64,000 nt of DNA, from positions 2,625,001 to 2,689,000 of the forward strand of contig NZ_CP045504.1 of assembly GCF_013376455.1 (NCBI RefSeq). The letters are read 5' to 3'. Origin of the DNA: Desulfolutivibrio sulfodismutans DSM 3696. Its GTDB lineage: Bacteria; Desulfobacterota; Desulfovibrionia; Desulfovibrionales; Desulfovibrionaceae. Positions 46,743 through 55,829 of this stretch are shown piece after piece (the first letter of the stretch is position 1; each line of letters starts with the position of its first letter). Made by a program: the position numbers and the translations under genes. The notes under the pieces are model-generated. The model did not search any database. It saw only the letters and a list, made by a program, of their open reading frames with translations, and had not been told where the DNA came from.

Positions 46743-47345
46743 TCACGGCGCCGCGGTGGATACCTCGCGCAGGATCCTGGCCATCTCCGCCTTCTGCCCG
46801 AGCCGCTCCAGGCCCGCCAGGTAAACGATGACCGCCGTGCCGTCGCCGCTGGGCGACACCGCCCGCAAATGCTGGCAGAGGGCGCGCAGATCGTCCAAGG
46901 CGCGAAGACCGCGGGCGTCGAGGGGCTCGTCGCGGCTGGCGGACCGCACCCGAAATTGGCCGGACACCAATTCCCGCTGGTCGCGCAAAATCGTCGAATC
47001 CTCAATGCCAAGCCGCCGCGCGCCAAGACTCGTGACCACGGGAGAGGTTCCGGCGGCCTCGTCCACGGCGCCCTTGCTTGACGCCCGCAGGGTGGCCGGC
47101 CCAATCCAGTCTTCCGCCATGTCCATGGGAAGATAGGTCAGTCGGACCCGACTTCCCGGCATCAGGAGGATCAGGTCGCCCTCCACAATCTTACGATATT
47201 TCGTTAACTTCACCCTGGCGGACGGTCCACGCCCGAGGGCCACCTCCCCGGAAACATCGGACGCCAGGCAGGCCACCTGGGCGTGCGCCCCTGCCGGAAC
47301 AAGTGTCGCAACCACCAAGATTAGAAACAACAGCGTTGTCCGCAT
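46743..47345 (-). CDS. Secreted FecR-like protein
   Basis: 200 residues from ATG 47345, which overlaps the cyclase stop as TGATG. A signal peptide ends in GAHAQV. The core looks like a FecR domain: DVSGEVALGRG, then KYRKIVEGDLILLMPGSRVRL, the typical sequence of an initial strand, a threshold GD and a polarity-setting PGS. In other proteins this fold senses or transmits periplasmic signals. Coexpression with a CHASE2 cyclase is a known pattern and suggests it is the periplasmic partner of that receptor. Confidence 0.7.
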   Translation of the reverse strand: MRTTLLFLILVVATLVPAGAHAQVACLASDVSGEVALGRGPSARVKLTKYRKIVEGDLILLMPGSRVRLTYLPMDMAEDWIGPATLRASSKGAVDEAAGTSPVVTSLGARRLGIEDSTILRDQRELVSGQFRVRSASRDEPLDARGLRALDDLRALCQHLRAVSPSGDGTAVIVYLAGLERLGQKAEMARILREVSTAAP

Positions 47346-49309
47346 CACAAGCCTTCCCCCTGCGGCGTGTCCAGGCCGCAAATTTCCACCACATCGACCG
47401 TGCCCAGACGTCCCGAGATGTCCAGATCGTCCACCTCGTCCCCGGTACGGATGCCCGATCCCGCAGCCAGAATGGTCGCCCGGCTGGCCACGATGCACCA
47501 CCCCAGCAGCTTGCACTGCTTTTCCAGGCGTGCGGCAAGGTTGACCGTATCGCCGATGGCGGTGAACTCCATGCGCCGGGACGTCCCGATATTCCCCACG
47601 ACGGCATGCCCCGTATGCAGACCGATGCCGACATGGAACGGAGCCAGCCCCTTGGCGTCGAACTCGGCGGCCCGGGACTCGCAAAACCGCGCGGCGCAGT
47701 CGCGCAGTTCCAGGGCGGCGAGGATGGCCTGCCTGGCATGATTCCCATTAGCAAAGGGCATACCGAAGAGAACCATGATGGCGTCGCCGATAAATTTGTC
47801 GATCATCCCGCCATGGCGCTGCACGACCTCGCAGGCCTGCTCCAGATAGTCGTTGAGCAAGGCCAGGGTCTGCTCGGGGGACAGTCGTTCGCTGAGCTTG
47901 GTGAATCCCCGGATATCGGAAAAAAGAACCGTGATGGGACGTGCCGCGCCACCCAGGGGAGGTTCCTCGCCGTTTTTGAGGATGAGCGCCAGGGCCTGCT
48001 CGGAAACATATCTGCCGAACAGATTCCGGATGCGGGCCCTGGCTCGCTCCGTGCGCGTCAACCGCAGTCCCGACGTGCCGAGAAAAGCCCCGGCCAAGCA
48101 CACCAACAGCCCGGCGACCGGGAAAAGGATCCCCCAGAAAAAAAACGCCAGGCCGACCCACCACCCAGCCAACCCGAGGAGCAAGCCCCCCATGGCTCCC
48201 CGCCACAAGGCGCCGCGCACGGTCAACCCCCAGGCCGCAACGAGAAAAGGCAGCCAGAACAATGCACCAAGCCATGGTGGCGCGACCTGAAGCCGGGCCG
48301 GATCGAGGAGGGTTTCCGCAACGTTGGCGTGAATCTCCACATTGCTCATGTCCCGTTTTCCCGAGCGGAACAATCCGAAGGAATATGGCGTGGGCAGGCG
48401 ATCACCGGAGCCTTCGAACTCAACCCCCACGAAGACCGCCCGGCCCCGGACAAGCGCCGCCGCCTGGGGGGACAGGCCCCCCGGCCGGAGCAGGGAGGCG
48501 AAAGACAGCCGCGGGATGGTTCCGGGCGGGCCGCAAAAGGCAATCGGGGCGCGGTGCGGAGGCATCCCGGCCGCCACTCCGGACGCCGCATCGCCAAAGG
48601 CCCGCCGCACCGCCTGCATTGACAGACTCCACCAGATACCCGGCGAGGCAGGGTCGCCCTCGCTTCGGACCATGACATAGCCGGAGACCATGGACCGCAC
48701 GACATTGTCCGCATCGCGCAACAGGGTGGTCACCCCCACGCCGTCTTCCACCGAGGGCAGGGCCGCCACATACTCCCCGGCTGGCAGTCGCAGTCGCACC
48801 CCTTCCGCATTCCGAGTGAGATCCGCTGGCAGGATGACCTTGCCCCCGGACAACGCGAGGTCGAAGGGCTGATCGTAATCGAGCAGGGAAAGGGGCAGAT
48901 CGCCTTCGTCGGCCTTAAAGCTCCCCGCCCATTGGGTCGGAGTGACGCCGATGTGGACATCCAGGGCGACGACCAGAGCTCCGGCGTCCACAAGCGCCGA
49001 GATGGCCTTGGCGTACAGCGGCCCCCAAAAGACCAGGGGCGTATCGGGGAAGGCCTCAAGGGACGCGTCGTCAAGGGATACGATCACGGTATGGGATGGC
49101 TCGTATCGATCACCCGCAAGCACATGGTAGGCGTCATGGCACCAGGCATCGAGGGCCGCCAGCCAGCCGAGATGCGTCGCCGCCAGGGCCACTGCGAGCG
49201 TGACGGCGAGGATCGTTGCGATGGCCAAAGACTGCGTGTCGCGAAGCAATTCCAGGAGCCTGGGATTGAACCCCTCAGACGCAGGGGGGGCGGTCGGGCG
49301 GATTGGCAT
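47345..49309 (-). CDS. CHASE2-domain class III adenylate/guanylate cyclase
   Basis: 654 residues; GAGGG lies nine bases before ATG 49309. One membrane helix (about 30-50), an extracytoplasmic CHASE2 sensor (about 60-345; TVIVSLDDASL, ALDVHIG, GRAVFVGV), three membrane helices (about 355-425), and a cytosolic class III cyclase domain (about 460-640). The metal-binding aspartates are in VLFSDIRGFT and DKFIGDAIMVLFG, with the transition-state region GDTVNLAARLE. Whether the product is cAMP or cGMP cannot be told with certainty. It sits between the CHAT gene (5 bp) and the FecR-like gene (overlap), so a signal across the membrane may be linked to CHAT protease action. Confidence 0.88.
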   Translation of the reverse strand: MPIRPTAPPASEGFNPRLLELLRDTQSLAIATILAVTLAVALAATHLGWLAALDAWCHDAYHVLAGDRYEPSHTVIVSLDDASLEAFPDTPLVFWGPLYAKAISALVDAGALVVALDVHIGVTPTQWAGSFKADEGDLPLSLLDYDQPFDLALSGGKVILPADLTRNAEGVRLRLPAGEYVAALPSVEDGVGVTTLLRDADNVVRSMVSGYVMVRSEGDPASPGIWWSLSMQAVRRAFGDAASGVAAGMPPHRAPIAFCGPPGTIPRLSFASLLRPGGLSPQAAALVRGRAVFVGVEFEGSGDRLPTPYSFGLFRSGKRDMSNVEIHANVAETLLDPARLQVAPPWLGALFWLPFLVAAWGLTVRGALWRGAMGGLLLGLAGWWVGLAFFFWGILFPVAGLLVCLAGAFLGTSGLRLTRTERARARIRNLFGRYVSEQALALILKNGEEPPLGGAARPITVLFSDIRGFTKLSERLSPEQTLALLNDYLEQACEVVQRHGGMIDKFIGDAIMVLFGMPFANGNHARQAILAALELRDCAARFCESRAAEFDAKGLAPFHVGIGLHTGHAVVGNIGTSRRMEFTAIGDTVNLAARLEKQCKLLGWCIVASRATILAAGSGIRTGDEVDDLDISGRLGTVDVVEICGLDTPQGEGL

Positions 49310-49314
49310 GGGGA

Positions 49315-52300
49315 CTAGCCCTCGCCATGCAGGACGAACGGCGCCCAGAAAAACGGGTTAGGATAGCGGTCCTTGATTTCGGACCTGGTCTTGCGCAACG
49401 CCTGGGATCTGGAATCGCCGGCCTTTATGTGGCCATAAAACACCCTCATGAACTCCACCGTGGCGTCGGAGGCCACCTCCCACAGGCTCACCAGAACACT
49501 TTTCGCCCCGGCATGCTGGAAGGCGCGGGCGAAGTGCATGACGCCTTCCCCCTCCATGACCTTCCCCCGCCCGGTCACGCAAGCCGACAAGACGACCATG
49601 TCCGCCCGCAACGTGAGGCCGAGCACCTTGCTCATGGTCAGAAAGCCGTCGTCCGTTCCTTGTTTGTCGACCTGCCCGAGCAGGATGAACGGCTCGTTCA
49701 CCCCCTGCACCTTTCCCGGCAGATCGGAATGGGTTGCGAAATGCAAAAACCTGTAGCTGCCAAGATCCGTCATCATGAGCCGGGACTCGGAGGCCTCCAG
49801 GTTCAGCAGCACGTCCGGCGGCCGCGGGGTAACACCCAGAATGGCTGAGATGGACTTCACCTCGTCCTCCGTCTCCGGCAGGGGGTCGTAGCGGATCTCA
49901 TCGCCGCCGCCCTCGGCCTGCCGGGTCACGCTGCCCCATTGCCGGTTGGAAGCCAGAGCTCGATATCCACTCCTTTTTCCGGCTGCGGCGGAACCGTTGG
50001 CCGCCACTCCGGGGTTGGCAGCCTGATATCGCGCGTCCGCTTCGCTGAAAACAGGGTTTCCGATGGCGAAAAGCGGCCTCGGGGCGGGTTTTCCCTGCAT
50101 GGTGCGCTCGAAGGTGAGCACGCTTGCGGACTGAAAGTATCGGAAAGAGCGCGTATCCCCCGCATACCGGACCGCCTCGCCCGCGACGGACTCGACAAGC
50201 ACCTCGAAGGGAACCACCCCCAGGATGCCGTCGGGGACGATCACCATCTCCCGGCTCATTCCGGCATACGCGACAGCGTCCCGCAACAGCAGATCGTACA
50301 GCTCCTTCCCGGCCGCCGGGGAAAAACCGTCGCCCTGTCGCTGCACCAGGGGCTCCATGAACGCCGCGACCTTTTGCTCCAGCCCGGCTCTGCCCACGGG
50401 GATATGCAGCACCTTCTCGACTCCGCCGCCGCCCACAAGAAACAGGGTCGTCCCTGTCTCGCCGAGGGAATATTCAAGCAGCAGCTCGTCCTGGTCCAGG
50501 GGGAGATCCCGGGTCCGAACCGGGGCCGGATAGTTCAGGATGGCATAGCGGGGGCTTTTTGCGCGGAGCTCTTCCACAAGCTGGTCCAGTTCCCGGGTCA
50601 GTTGGACCCGCCGGGCGTCCATTTCCTCGGACGCGCCCTGGTCCTGGCGGTACCGCACCTCCAGGTTGCTGTTCATCTGGCGTAACTGGCTGGTCAGACG
50701 TCGCTCCCGCTCGCGCAGATCCTGCGGAATCTCGGGGAAAACGACCTCTTTTGCCGTCCGGGCCATGGATTCGAGCAGCACCCTGGCCTTGATGGCCTCG
50801 GAAAGGTTGAAGGCGGCATCCCAGGGAGTCGTACCGTATTTCCGGCATGCCTCCGGGACGGCGGCGTCCCCCGGGGGCGTTTCGACCAGGACGCGGATTA
50901 GCTCGCGATAGGCCTGGATATGGGGGATCTCCTCCCCCGCCTCGAAAAACCCCTTGCGATCCGCCACGACCCGGGTCCGCAGCTCCTCAATGTCCTCCAC
51001 AGCCCGCGCCAGATGTTCGATGCCCTCGGCGCGTCGTCCCAGCCCCACAAGCGCCACGCCTTTCTGGGTAGAATGCCAGATGCGAAACCGCAAAGGGGCA
51101 TTGTACTGCACCGGCATTTCATCCAGAATGGCCAGGGCCTTTTCATGTTTTCCGGTAGCCGCATACAGATTCACCAGGCTGAATTTGTTGTCTCCTTGTT
51201 CAATATAAAGTGCAGCCTTCTGGTAGTCTTTCATCTTGAGATATATATTGCCGAGCAGCCATAGCTTTGACCGGGTTTTTGGAGAGTCTTTCCCGTAGAG
51301 AAGCTCCCTGTTCTGCTGTGCATGCATGGCAAATCGAATCGCCATTTCATAATCCCCAACGATACTGTACAATATTGACATTTCATTGAATACCCCTGTT
51401 ACATAAATGCTCCATGCGCCATAGCGCGAGGTCAAAATGCGCAAATTTCGTTCGTAGTATTCAAAAGATTTGGAAAATTCTCCCATTTCCTTATAAATAT
51501 CCGCCAGTCGCGAAAGCGCAAACATCAGGTCGCGATGGTCGCCGCCACGCGCCTTTTCTTTTATTGCAAGTTCCCGTTCATTCAGGGCTATGGCTTTGTC
51601 GTATATTTGGAGATATGCATATACATTCGCCATGTTTCCAAGGATATTCGCCACATTCACCGTCTCATGGCCATGTATAATCTCAGCGGTACGCAACGCA
51701 CGTTCGTATATATTCAATGATGTGTCGTAGTCTCCGGTGTACCCATAACATTGCGCCATATTGTTAAGGCACGTAATTGTTCTACTGCTTTCTCTTCCAT
51801 GCATTCTTTCTGTTACAGAGAGAGCTTTTTCATATTCCTCTCTGGCCTGGGAAAATTTTCCACTCTCCTCTAGAACATGCGCCAAGAGATCATGGCTGTA
51901 TGAAACGTCGTCATGTAACTCTCCAAGATGCTTTTTCCTGATCAACAGGGCTTTTTCTGCATAGTACAATGCCTTGTCGTACAAAAAAATATCGGCATAA
52001 TAATCTGCCATGAAGGAAAGAACTCTCGCCGTATCAATATGCTCCCTCCCGAGAACTGCTTCGTTGATGCTTAGAGACTGTTCGAAAAGTGGGAGAGCTT
52101 TTTCAAACTCCGTGTTGTCCGTATAGAACTTTGCCAGGTTGCACAATGCCGTTGCCGTAAACCGATGTTCAAGTCCGAATCTTGTCCTATACATCTCCAG
52201 TGCGATCTTTTCAATCCGTATGGCTTCGGCATGATTTCCCGTGTCATTGAGCTTCAAGGCCCTGGCGTTGAGGGCATCCGCCTCGGGGATGCTTTTCTCC

Positions 52301-52383
52301 GCCATGCCCGGTCCGCACAAGACAAACAGGCTCATCATCGTCAGACACAGCGCACGTGTCACATGGCCATGGGCTATGCGCAT
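49315..52383 (-). CDS. Secreted TPR-CHAT (caspase-like) protein
   Basis: 1022 residues. A signal peptide (about 8-29) is followed by a long array of TPR units of about 42 residues (repeated A..Y..AL..NE/IR..G..H), residues about 35-420. After a linker and a helical coil comes a C-terminal CHAT domain, caspase-like, with His885 (HFATHS) and Cys935 (VLSACVTG) as the catalytic dyad, both present. CHAT proteins cut partner proteins on activation, and the TPR part is usually the sensor. The DNA for the TPR part (about 51200-52300) is distinctly AT-richer than the CHAT part. First gene of a three-gene operon; an inverted repeat lies 76 bp upstream. Confidence 0.88.
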   Translation of the reverse strand: MRIAHGHVTRALCLTMMSLFVLCGPGMAEKSIPEADALNARALKLNDTGNHAEAIRIEKIALEMYRTRFGLEHRFTATALCNLAKFYTDNTEFEKALPLFEQSLSINEAVLGREHIDTARVLSFMADYYADIFLYDKALYYAEKALLIRKKHLGELHDDVSYSHDLLAHVLEESGKFSQAREEYEKALSVTERMHGRESSRTITCLNNMAQCYGYTGDYDTSLNIYERALRTAEIIHGHETVNVANILGNMANVYAYLQIYDKAIALNERELAIKEKARGGDHRDLMFALSRLADIYKEMGEFSKSFEYYERNLRILTSRYGAWSIYVTGVFNEMSILYSIVGDYEMAIRFAMHAQQNRELLYGKDSPKTRSKLWLLGNIYLKMKDYQKAALYIEQGDNKFSLVNLYAATGKHEKALAILDEMPVQYNAPLRFRIWHSTQKGVALVGLGRRAEGIEHLARAVEDIEELRTRVVADRKGFFEAGEEIPHIQAYRELIRVLVETPPGDAAVPEACRKYGTTPWDAAFNLSEAIKARVLLESMARTAKEVVFPEIPQDLRERERRLTSQLRQMNSNLEVRYRQDQGASEEMDARRVQLTRELDQLVEELRAKSPRYAILNYPAPVRTRDLPLDQDELLLEYSLGETGTTLFLVGGGGVEKVLHIPVGRAGLEQKVAAFMEPLVQRQGDGFSPAAGKELYDLLLRDAVAYAGMSREMVIVPDGILGVVPFEVLVESVAGEAVRYAGDTRSFRYFQSASVLTFERTMQGKPAPRPLFAIGNPVFSEADARYQAANPGVAANGSAAAGKRSGYRALASNRQWGSVTRQAEGGGDEIRYDPLPETEDEVKSISAILGVTPRPPDVLLNLEASESRLMMTDLGSYRFLHFATHSDLPGKVQGVNEPFILLGQVDKQGTDDGFLTMSKVLGLTLRADMVVLSACVTGRGKVMEGEGVMHFARAFQHAGAKSVLVSLWEVASDATVEFMRVFYGHIKAGDSRSQALRKTRSEIKDRYPNPFFWAPFVLHGEG

Positions 52384-52458
52384 TGCATCACCTCACAATC
52401 CGGCGGGCATCCATACCACAGGTTCTTTTCGAGATTCGTCACGTTCGCCATGACGCAG

Positions 52459-52480
52459 TTCCGGTCAATAATAACCGGAA
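52459..52480. promoter_or_regulatory. Inverted repeat TTCCGGT-N8-ACCGGAA upstream of the CHAT operon
   Basis: Perfect 7-bp arms (52459-52465 and 52474-52480) with an AT-rich 8-bp spacer, 76 bp before the CHAT gene start. Shape and place fit an operator for a dimeric regulator. No -35/-10 pair could be assigned with confidence. Confidence 0.4.
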
Positions 52481-52542
52481 AACCGTTTCATGGGAAGATT
52501 CGAATTGGCGAAGCGGCCCCTTCCGCCACGTTCAGGTAGACG

Positions 52543-53011
52543 GGGCCGCCATGGCCGTGAACCCGGCCGTCTGCATGAGCGCCACGCCCTGCCACCCATA
52601 GGGGTCGATGTTGAGTCCCAGCAGTTGGCGGGTGATGAGCCCGCGACGCCCGAAGAGCATGATGTACACCAGGGACGACACGAAGGGCGGGGCGATGATG
52701 GAAAGCATGAGCACGCCGAAGATCAGGCGTTTGCCCGGCAGCCGGGTGTGGGCCAAGTACAGGGCCACGCCGGTGGCCAGGCCCATGGACAGCACCGAGG
52801 TCAGCGCGGACACGGACACGCTGTTCCAGAGCAGCCCGGCCCGCTCAGCGCCCGCCGTGTTGTGGTGTCGACCCCCTGTGCGCCGGGGCCTGCGCATCGG
52901 CACGGTCACCGACGCCCACCCCGGCAAGGTGGTGCTGACCACCCGCCTGGGCGGCGCCCGCCTCCTGACCATGCTGGAGGGCGAACAACTGCCGCGCATC
53001 TGCTGACCCGG
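52543..53011. pseudogene. Scrambled remnant: permease, binding-protein and hypE fragments fused
   Basis: Four pieces of known neighbours are joined head to tail. Bases 52543-52841 match 55310-55608 (transporter permease, about 98%, 5 differences). Bases 52837-52859 match 55843-55865 and 52860-52875 match 55888-55903 (both near the 3' end of the binding-protein gene, with 22 bp missing between). From 52869 the sequence is the 3' end of hypE (27043-27186, one base missing). Joins show short shared sequences: CGGCC and CGACCCC. No intact gene results. The pattern is that of duplication by template switching or microhomology-mediated repair at the edge of the island; an assembly error is also possible. 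Confidence 0.85.
52869..53011 (+). repeat. Direct repeat, right copy (hypE 3' end)
   Basis: 143 bp identical to 27043-27186 apart from one deleted G, same orientation. With the left copy it brackets the srf/CHAT island. The sequences beyond the repeat differ on the two sides (27187 onward and 53012 onward). Confidence 0.9.
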
Positions 53012-53184
53012 CAGGCCCCATCCGGCGCATACGCGGGCCTTGTGCACCGTCGCGGCGGCCCGCTCCCCGAAGACCATCCCGGGGTGATCGTCAACGCTCT
53101 GGCCGATGTCTTTGCCGAGCCGCCATATCAGGTACGGGCAAGCCCCAGACCGCCCGGGCGGCAGCCCCCGGCCTCCCGTGGCCG
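53012..53184 (-). other. Short coding remnant between island and transporter operon
   Basis: On the minus strand a ~45-residue stretch reads like real protein (SGACPYLIWRLGKD, then DDHPGMVFGERAA) and then runs straight into the reversed hypE tail. It has no start codon of its own. It may be the beginning of a gene that followed the ABC ATPase and was cut by the rearrangement. Family not recognised. Confidence 0.35.
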
Positions 53185-54147
53185 TCACCCGTCGCTGAGG
53201 CTCAGGTCTCGACGCCAGTCCGCATACACCGCCTCGCCCACAGCGTACCGCTCGTCCAAATTGCTGAGCATGTCCGCCTCCAGGGGACGCGGAAGGCCGA
53301 CCTCCACGAAATAGGTGGTGAGGGGACCGCTGAACTGGCGATGAACCACGGTTCCGCGATAGCGGCCGACCTGGCGGGAGAGGAGCATGTCCTCGGGCCG
53401 CACCAGCAGCAGCCGACCCTCCTCCCCGCACAGGAGGTTGGCCCGGCCGAGGAACCGGGCCACGAAAGGCGTGGCCGGACGGGCGTATACCTCCTCGGGC
53501 GCGCCGATCTGTTCGATGTGGCCGACGTTCATGACCACCATACGGTCGGCCAACCCCAGGGCCTCCTCCTGGTCGTGGGTGACGTAGAGCATGGTGATGC
53601 CCAGCCGCGTCTGCAGATCCCGTATCTCCTTGCGCAAGGTGAAGCGCAGCCGTGCGTCCAGGTTGCTCAGGGGTTCGTCCAGAAGAAGCACCTTGGGCTT
53701 CAGGACAAGCGCCCGGGCCAAGGCCACGCGTTGCTGCTCGCCGCCGCTTAAGTCGGTCACCCGGCGTTCGCCCAGACCGGACAGCCCCATCATGTCCAGC
53801 ATGGCCTCTCCGGCCCGGAGGGCCTTCCTGCCCGTGACGTTGCGGAACTTGAGGCCGTAGACCACATTTTTGAGCACATTCATGTGCGGGAACAGGGCGT
53901 AGTTCTGAAACACGGTACAGGTGGGCCGCACGTTGGGGGGCAGTCCGGTCACGTCCTCGCCGTCCAGCAGGATACGGCCCCGGGTGGGGGCGACAAAGCC
54001 GCCCACCATGCCGATGGTGGTGGTCTTGCCGCAGCCGCTTGGGCCGAGAATGCACACGAATTCGCCCTTGCCGACAGACAGATCCAGCCGGTCCACGGCG
54101 GCGGCCCGGCCGTACCGCTTGCACAGCGCCCGGAGTTCCAGGAACAT
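53185..54147 (-). CDS. ABC transporter ATPase, Fe(III)/2-aminoethylphosphonate type
   Basis: 320 residues from ATG 54147 (AGGAGG upstream). Walker A GPSGCGKTTT, Q-loop VFQNYALFPHMNV, signature LSGGEQQRVALARALV, Walker B VLLLDEPLSNLD and H-loop THDQEEAL are intact. After ~240 residues comes a TOBE-like beta domain (VRPEDMLLSRQVGRYRG). It belongs to the FbpC/PotA/PhnT group, whose permease partners are fused two-unit proteins as here. Last gene of the operon 57672-53185. The substrate is set by the binding protein and could be ferric iron or 2-aminoethylphosphonate. Confidence 0.88.
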   Translation of the reverse strand: MFLELRALCKRYGRAAAVDRLDLSVGKGEFVCILGPSGCGKTTTIGMVGGFVAPTRGRILLDGEDVTGLPPNVRPTCTVFQNYALFPHMNVLKNVVYGLKFRNVTGRKALRAGEAMLDMMGLSGLGERRVTDLSGGEQQRVALARALVLKPKVLLLDEPLSNLDARLRFTLRKEIRDLQTRLGITMLYVTHDQEEALGLADRMVVMNVGHIEQIGAPEEVYARPATPFVARFLGRANLLCGEEGRLLLVRPEDMLLSRQVGRYRGTVVHRQFSGPLTTYFVEVGLPRPLEADMLSNLDERYAVGEAVYADWRRDLSLSDG

Positions 54148-54149
54148 GG

Positions 54150-55829
54150 TCACGTCTTCCTCCTGCGTAGGTACAGCCAGGAAAAAAGCAGGTTCACGGC
54201 CAGCACCGAGACGATGATCACGTTGGCCAGGACGGCGGCCTCGCCGATGCGGCCGCGCTTGATTTCGGCGAACATGTCCACGGTCAGCACCTTGGTGTCC
54301 GGCGAGACGAGGAAGATGATGGCCCCGATGGTGATCATGGTGGAGGTGAAGGTGTTGATGAAGGCGATGAGCAGCGCGGGCTTCATGAGCGGGGCCACGA
54401 TGTCCACGAGGACATGGCGCTCCCGGGCCCCCAGGTCGCGCGCCCCGGCCTCCGTCTCGGGCCGACACTGGGCAAGGGTGGCCATGCCCGCCTTGATGCT
54501 GATGGGCAACTGCCGGTAGACGCAGTTGGCCACCACGATGAAGGCCGTTCCGGTCAACGCCAGGGGGGGGTTATGGAAGGCCAGGATATAGGCGATGCCG
54601 AAAAACGGCCCGGGGATGATGTAGGGCAAATCGGCGATGAAATCCAAGGCCTTGCCGCCGGGTGGACGCTTGCGCACCAGCACGTAGGCGATGACCCCGC
54701 CCAGGATGGCCCCGACCGCCCCGGCGGTGAAGGAATAATGCAGGCTGCGGAAGAAGCTGCCCATCCGGTCGGCGGTCAAGGCCTGGAGATGGCCCAGGGT
54801 GGGGGTGAAATCCACCCCCCAGGTTCGCGTGAAGGCCCCGCACAGGATGGTGGCGTACTTCACAAGCTCGAAACCGATAAATCCCCAGGTGGTGAGGGCC
54901 AGAAGCCACTGGGTTCCTGGCGAAAGCCCGATGCGGTCTTGGGCGCGCTCCAGCACGGGGGCCGCGCCCAGGACGTTGGTTCGCCCGAGGGTGCGCCGGT
55001 AGAGCAGAAACGCCGCCAGGGCCGGAAGCAGCAGGATGATGCTCATGGCGGCGGCCCTGGGCATGTTGAAAAGCCCCACCACGTTCAGATAGGCCTGGGT
55101 GGCCAGGGCCGTGAACCGCCCGCCGATGATGATCGGTGTGCCGAAATCGGACAGGGCGCGGATGAACACCACCACGGCGGCCACCAGCAGCCCGGGGGCC
55201 GCCAGGGGCAGGGTGACGCCCAAAAGCACGCGGGGGCTCGAGGCCCCCAGGTCGTGCGCCGCATGCTCCAGTCTGCGGTCCACCCGGTGCAGCACCCCCA
55301 GGATGAGCAGGGCCGCCATGGCCGTGAACCCGGCCGTCTGCATGAGCGCCACGCCCTGCCACCCATAGGGGTCGATGTTGAGCCCCAGCAGTTGGTGGGT
55401 GATGAGCCCGCGACGCCCGAAGAGCATGATGTACACCAGGGACGACACGAAGGGCGGGGCGATGATGGAAAGCATGAGCACGCCGAAGATCAGGCGTTTG
55501 CCCGGCAGCCGGGTGTGGGTCAGGTACAGGGCCACGCCGGTGGCCAGGCCCATGGACAGCACCGTGGTCAGCGCGGACACGGACACGCTGTTCCAGAGCA
55601 GCCCGGCCTCGTTGGTGAAAAGATGGATGTACTCGGCAAGGCTCAGTCGGCCTTCGATGACCACGCTTTGCAGAAAAATCGCCGCAATGGGCCACAAGAC
55701 AAACACCACCACGCTCGCCATAAGCAGGCCGAAGAACAGCCCTTCGGGCGAGAGAAAAAACGGGGCGGCACGCCTGACCGCCCCGCCGGGTGTGTTTTCC
55801 GCGTCTATTTGGCGAACCGTTCCTGCCAC
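54150..55829 (-). CDS. ABC transporter permease, fused two-unit FbpB/PhnU type
   Basis: 559 residues from GTG 55829 (GAGG ten bases upstream), overlapping the end of the binding-protein gene by 25 bp; no better start exists before the first membrane helix. About twelve membrane helices in two homologous halves, each with the cytosolic coupling loop of binding-protein-dependent permeases (HDLGASSPRVLLGVTLPLAAPGLL in part, and later ARDLGARERHVLVDIVAPL). It resembles the permeases annotated for ferric iron or 2-aminoethylphosphonate. A 299-bp piece of this gene (55310-55608) is duplicated at 52543-52841. This copy is intact. Confidence 0.88.
   Translation of the reverse strand: MAGTVRQIDAENTPGGAVRRAAPFFLSPEGLFFGLLMASVVVFVLWPIAAIFLQSVVIEGRLSLAEYIHLFTNEAGLLWNSVSVSALTTVLSMGLATGVALYLTHTRLPGKRLIFGVLMLSIIAPPFVSSLVYIMLFGRRGLITHQLLGLNIDPYGWQGVALMQTAGFTAMAALLILGVLHRVDRRLEHAAHDLGASSPRVLLGVTLPLAAPGLLVAAVVVFIRALSDFGTPIIIGGRFTALATQAYLNVVGLFNMPRAAAMSIILLLPALAAFLLYRRTLGRTNVLGAAPVLERAQDRIGLSPGTQWLLALTTWGFIGFELVKYATILCGAFTRTWGVDFTPTLGHLQALTADRMGSFFRSLHYSFTAGAVGAILGGVIAYVLVRKRPPGGKALDFIADLPYIIPGPFFGIAYILAFHNPPLALTGTAFIVVANCVYRQLPISIKAGMATLAQCRPETEAGARDLGARERHVLVDIVAPLMKPALLIAFINTFTSTMITIGAIIFLVSPDTKVLTVDMFAEIKRGRIGEAAVLANVIIVSVLAVNLLFSWLYLRRRKT
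55310..55608. repeat. Parental copy of the permease fragment duplicated at 52543-52841
   Basis: Bases inside the permease gene, about 98% identical to the fragment at the right edge of the island and in the same orientation, 2767 bp apart. Confidence 0.9.
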
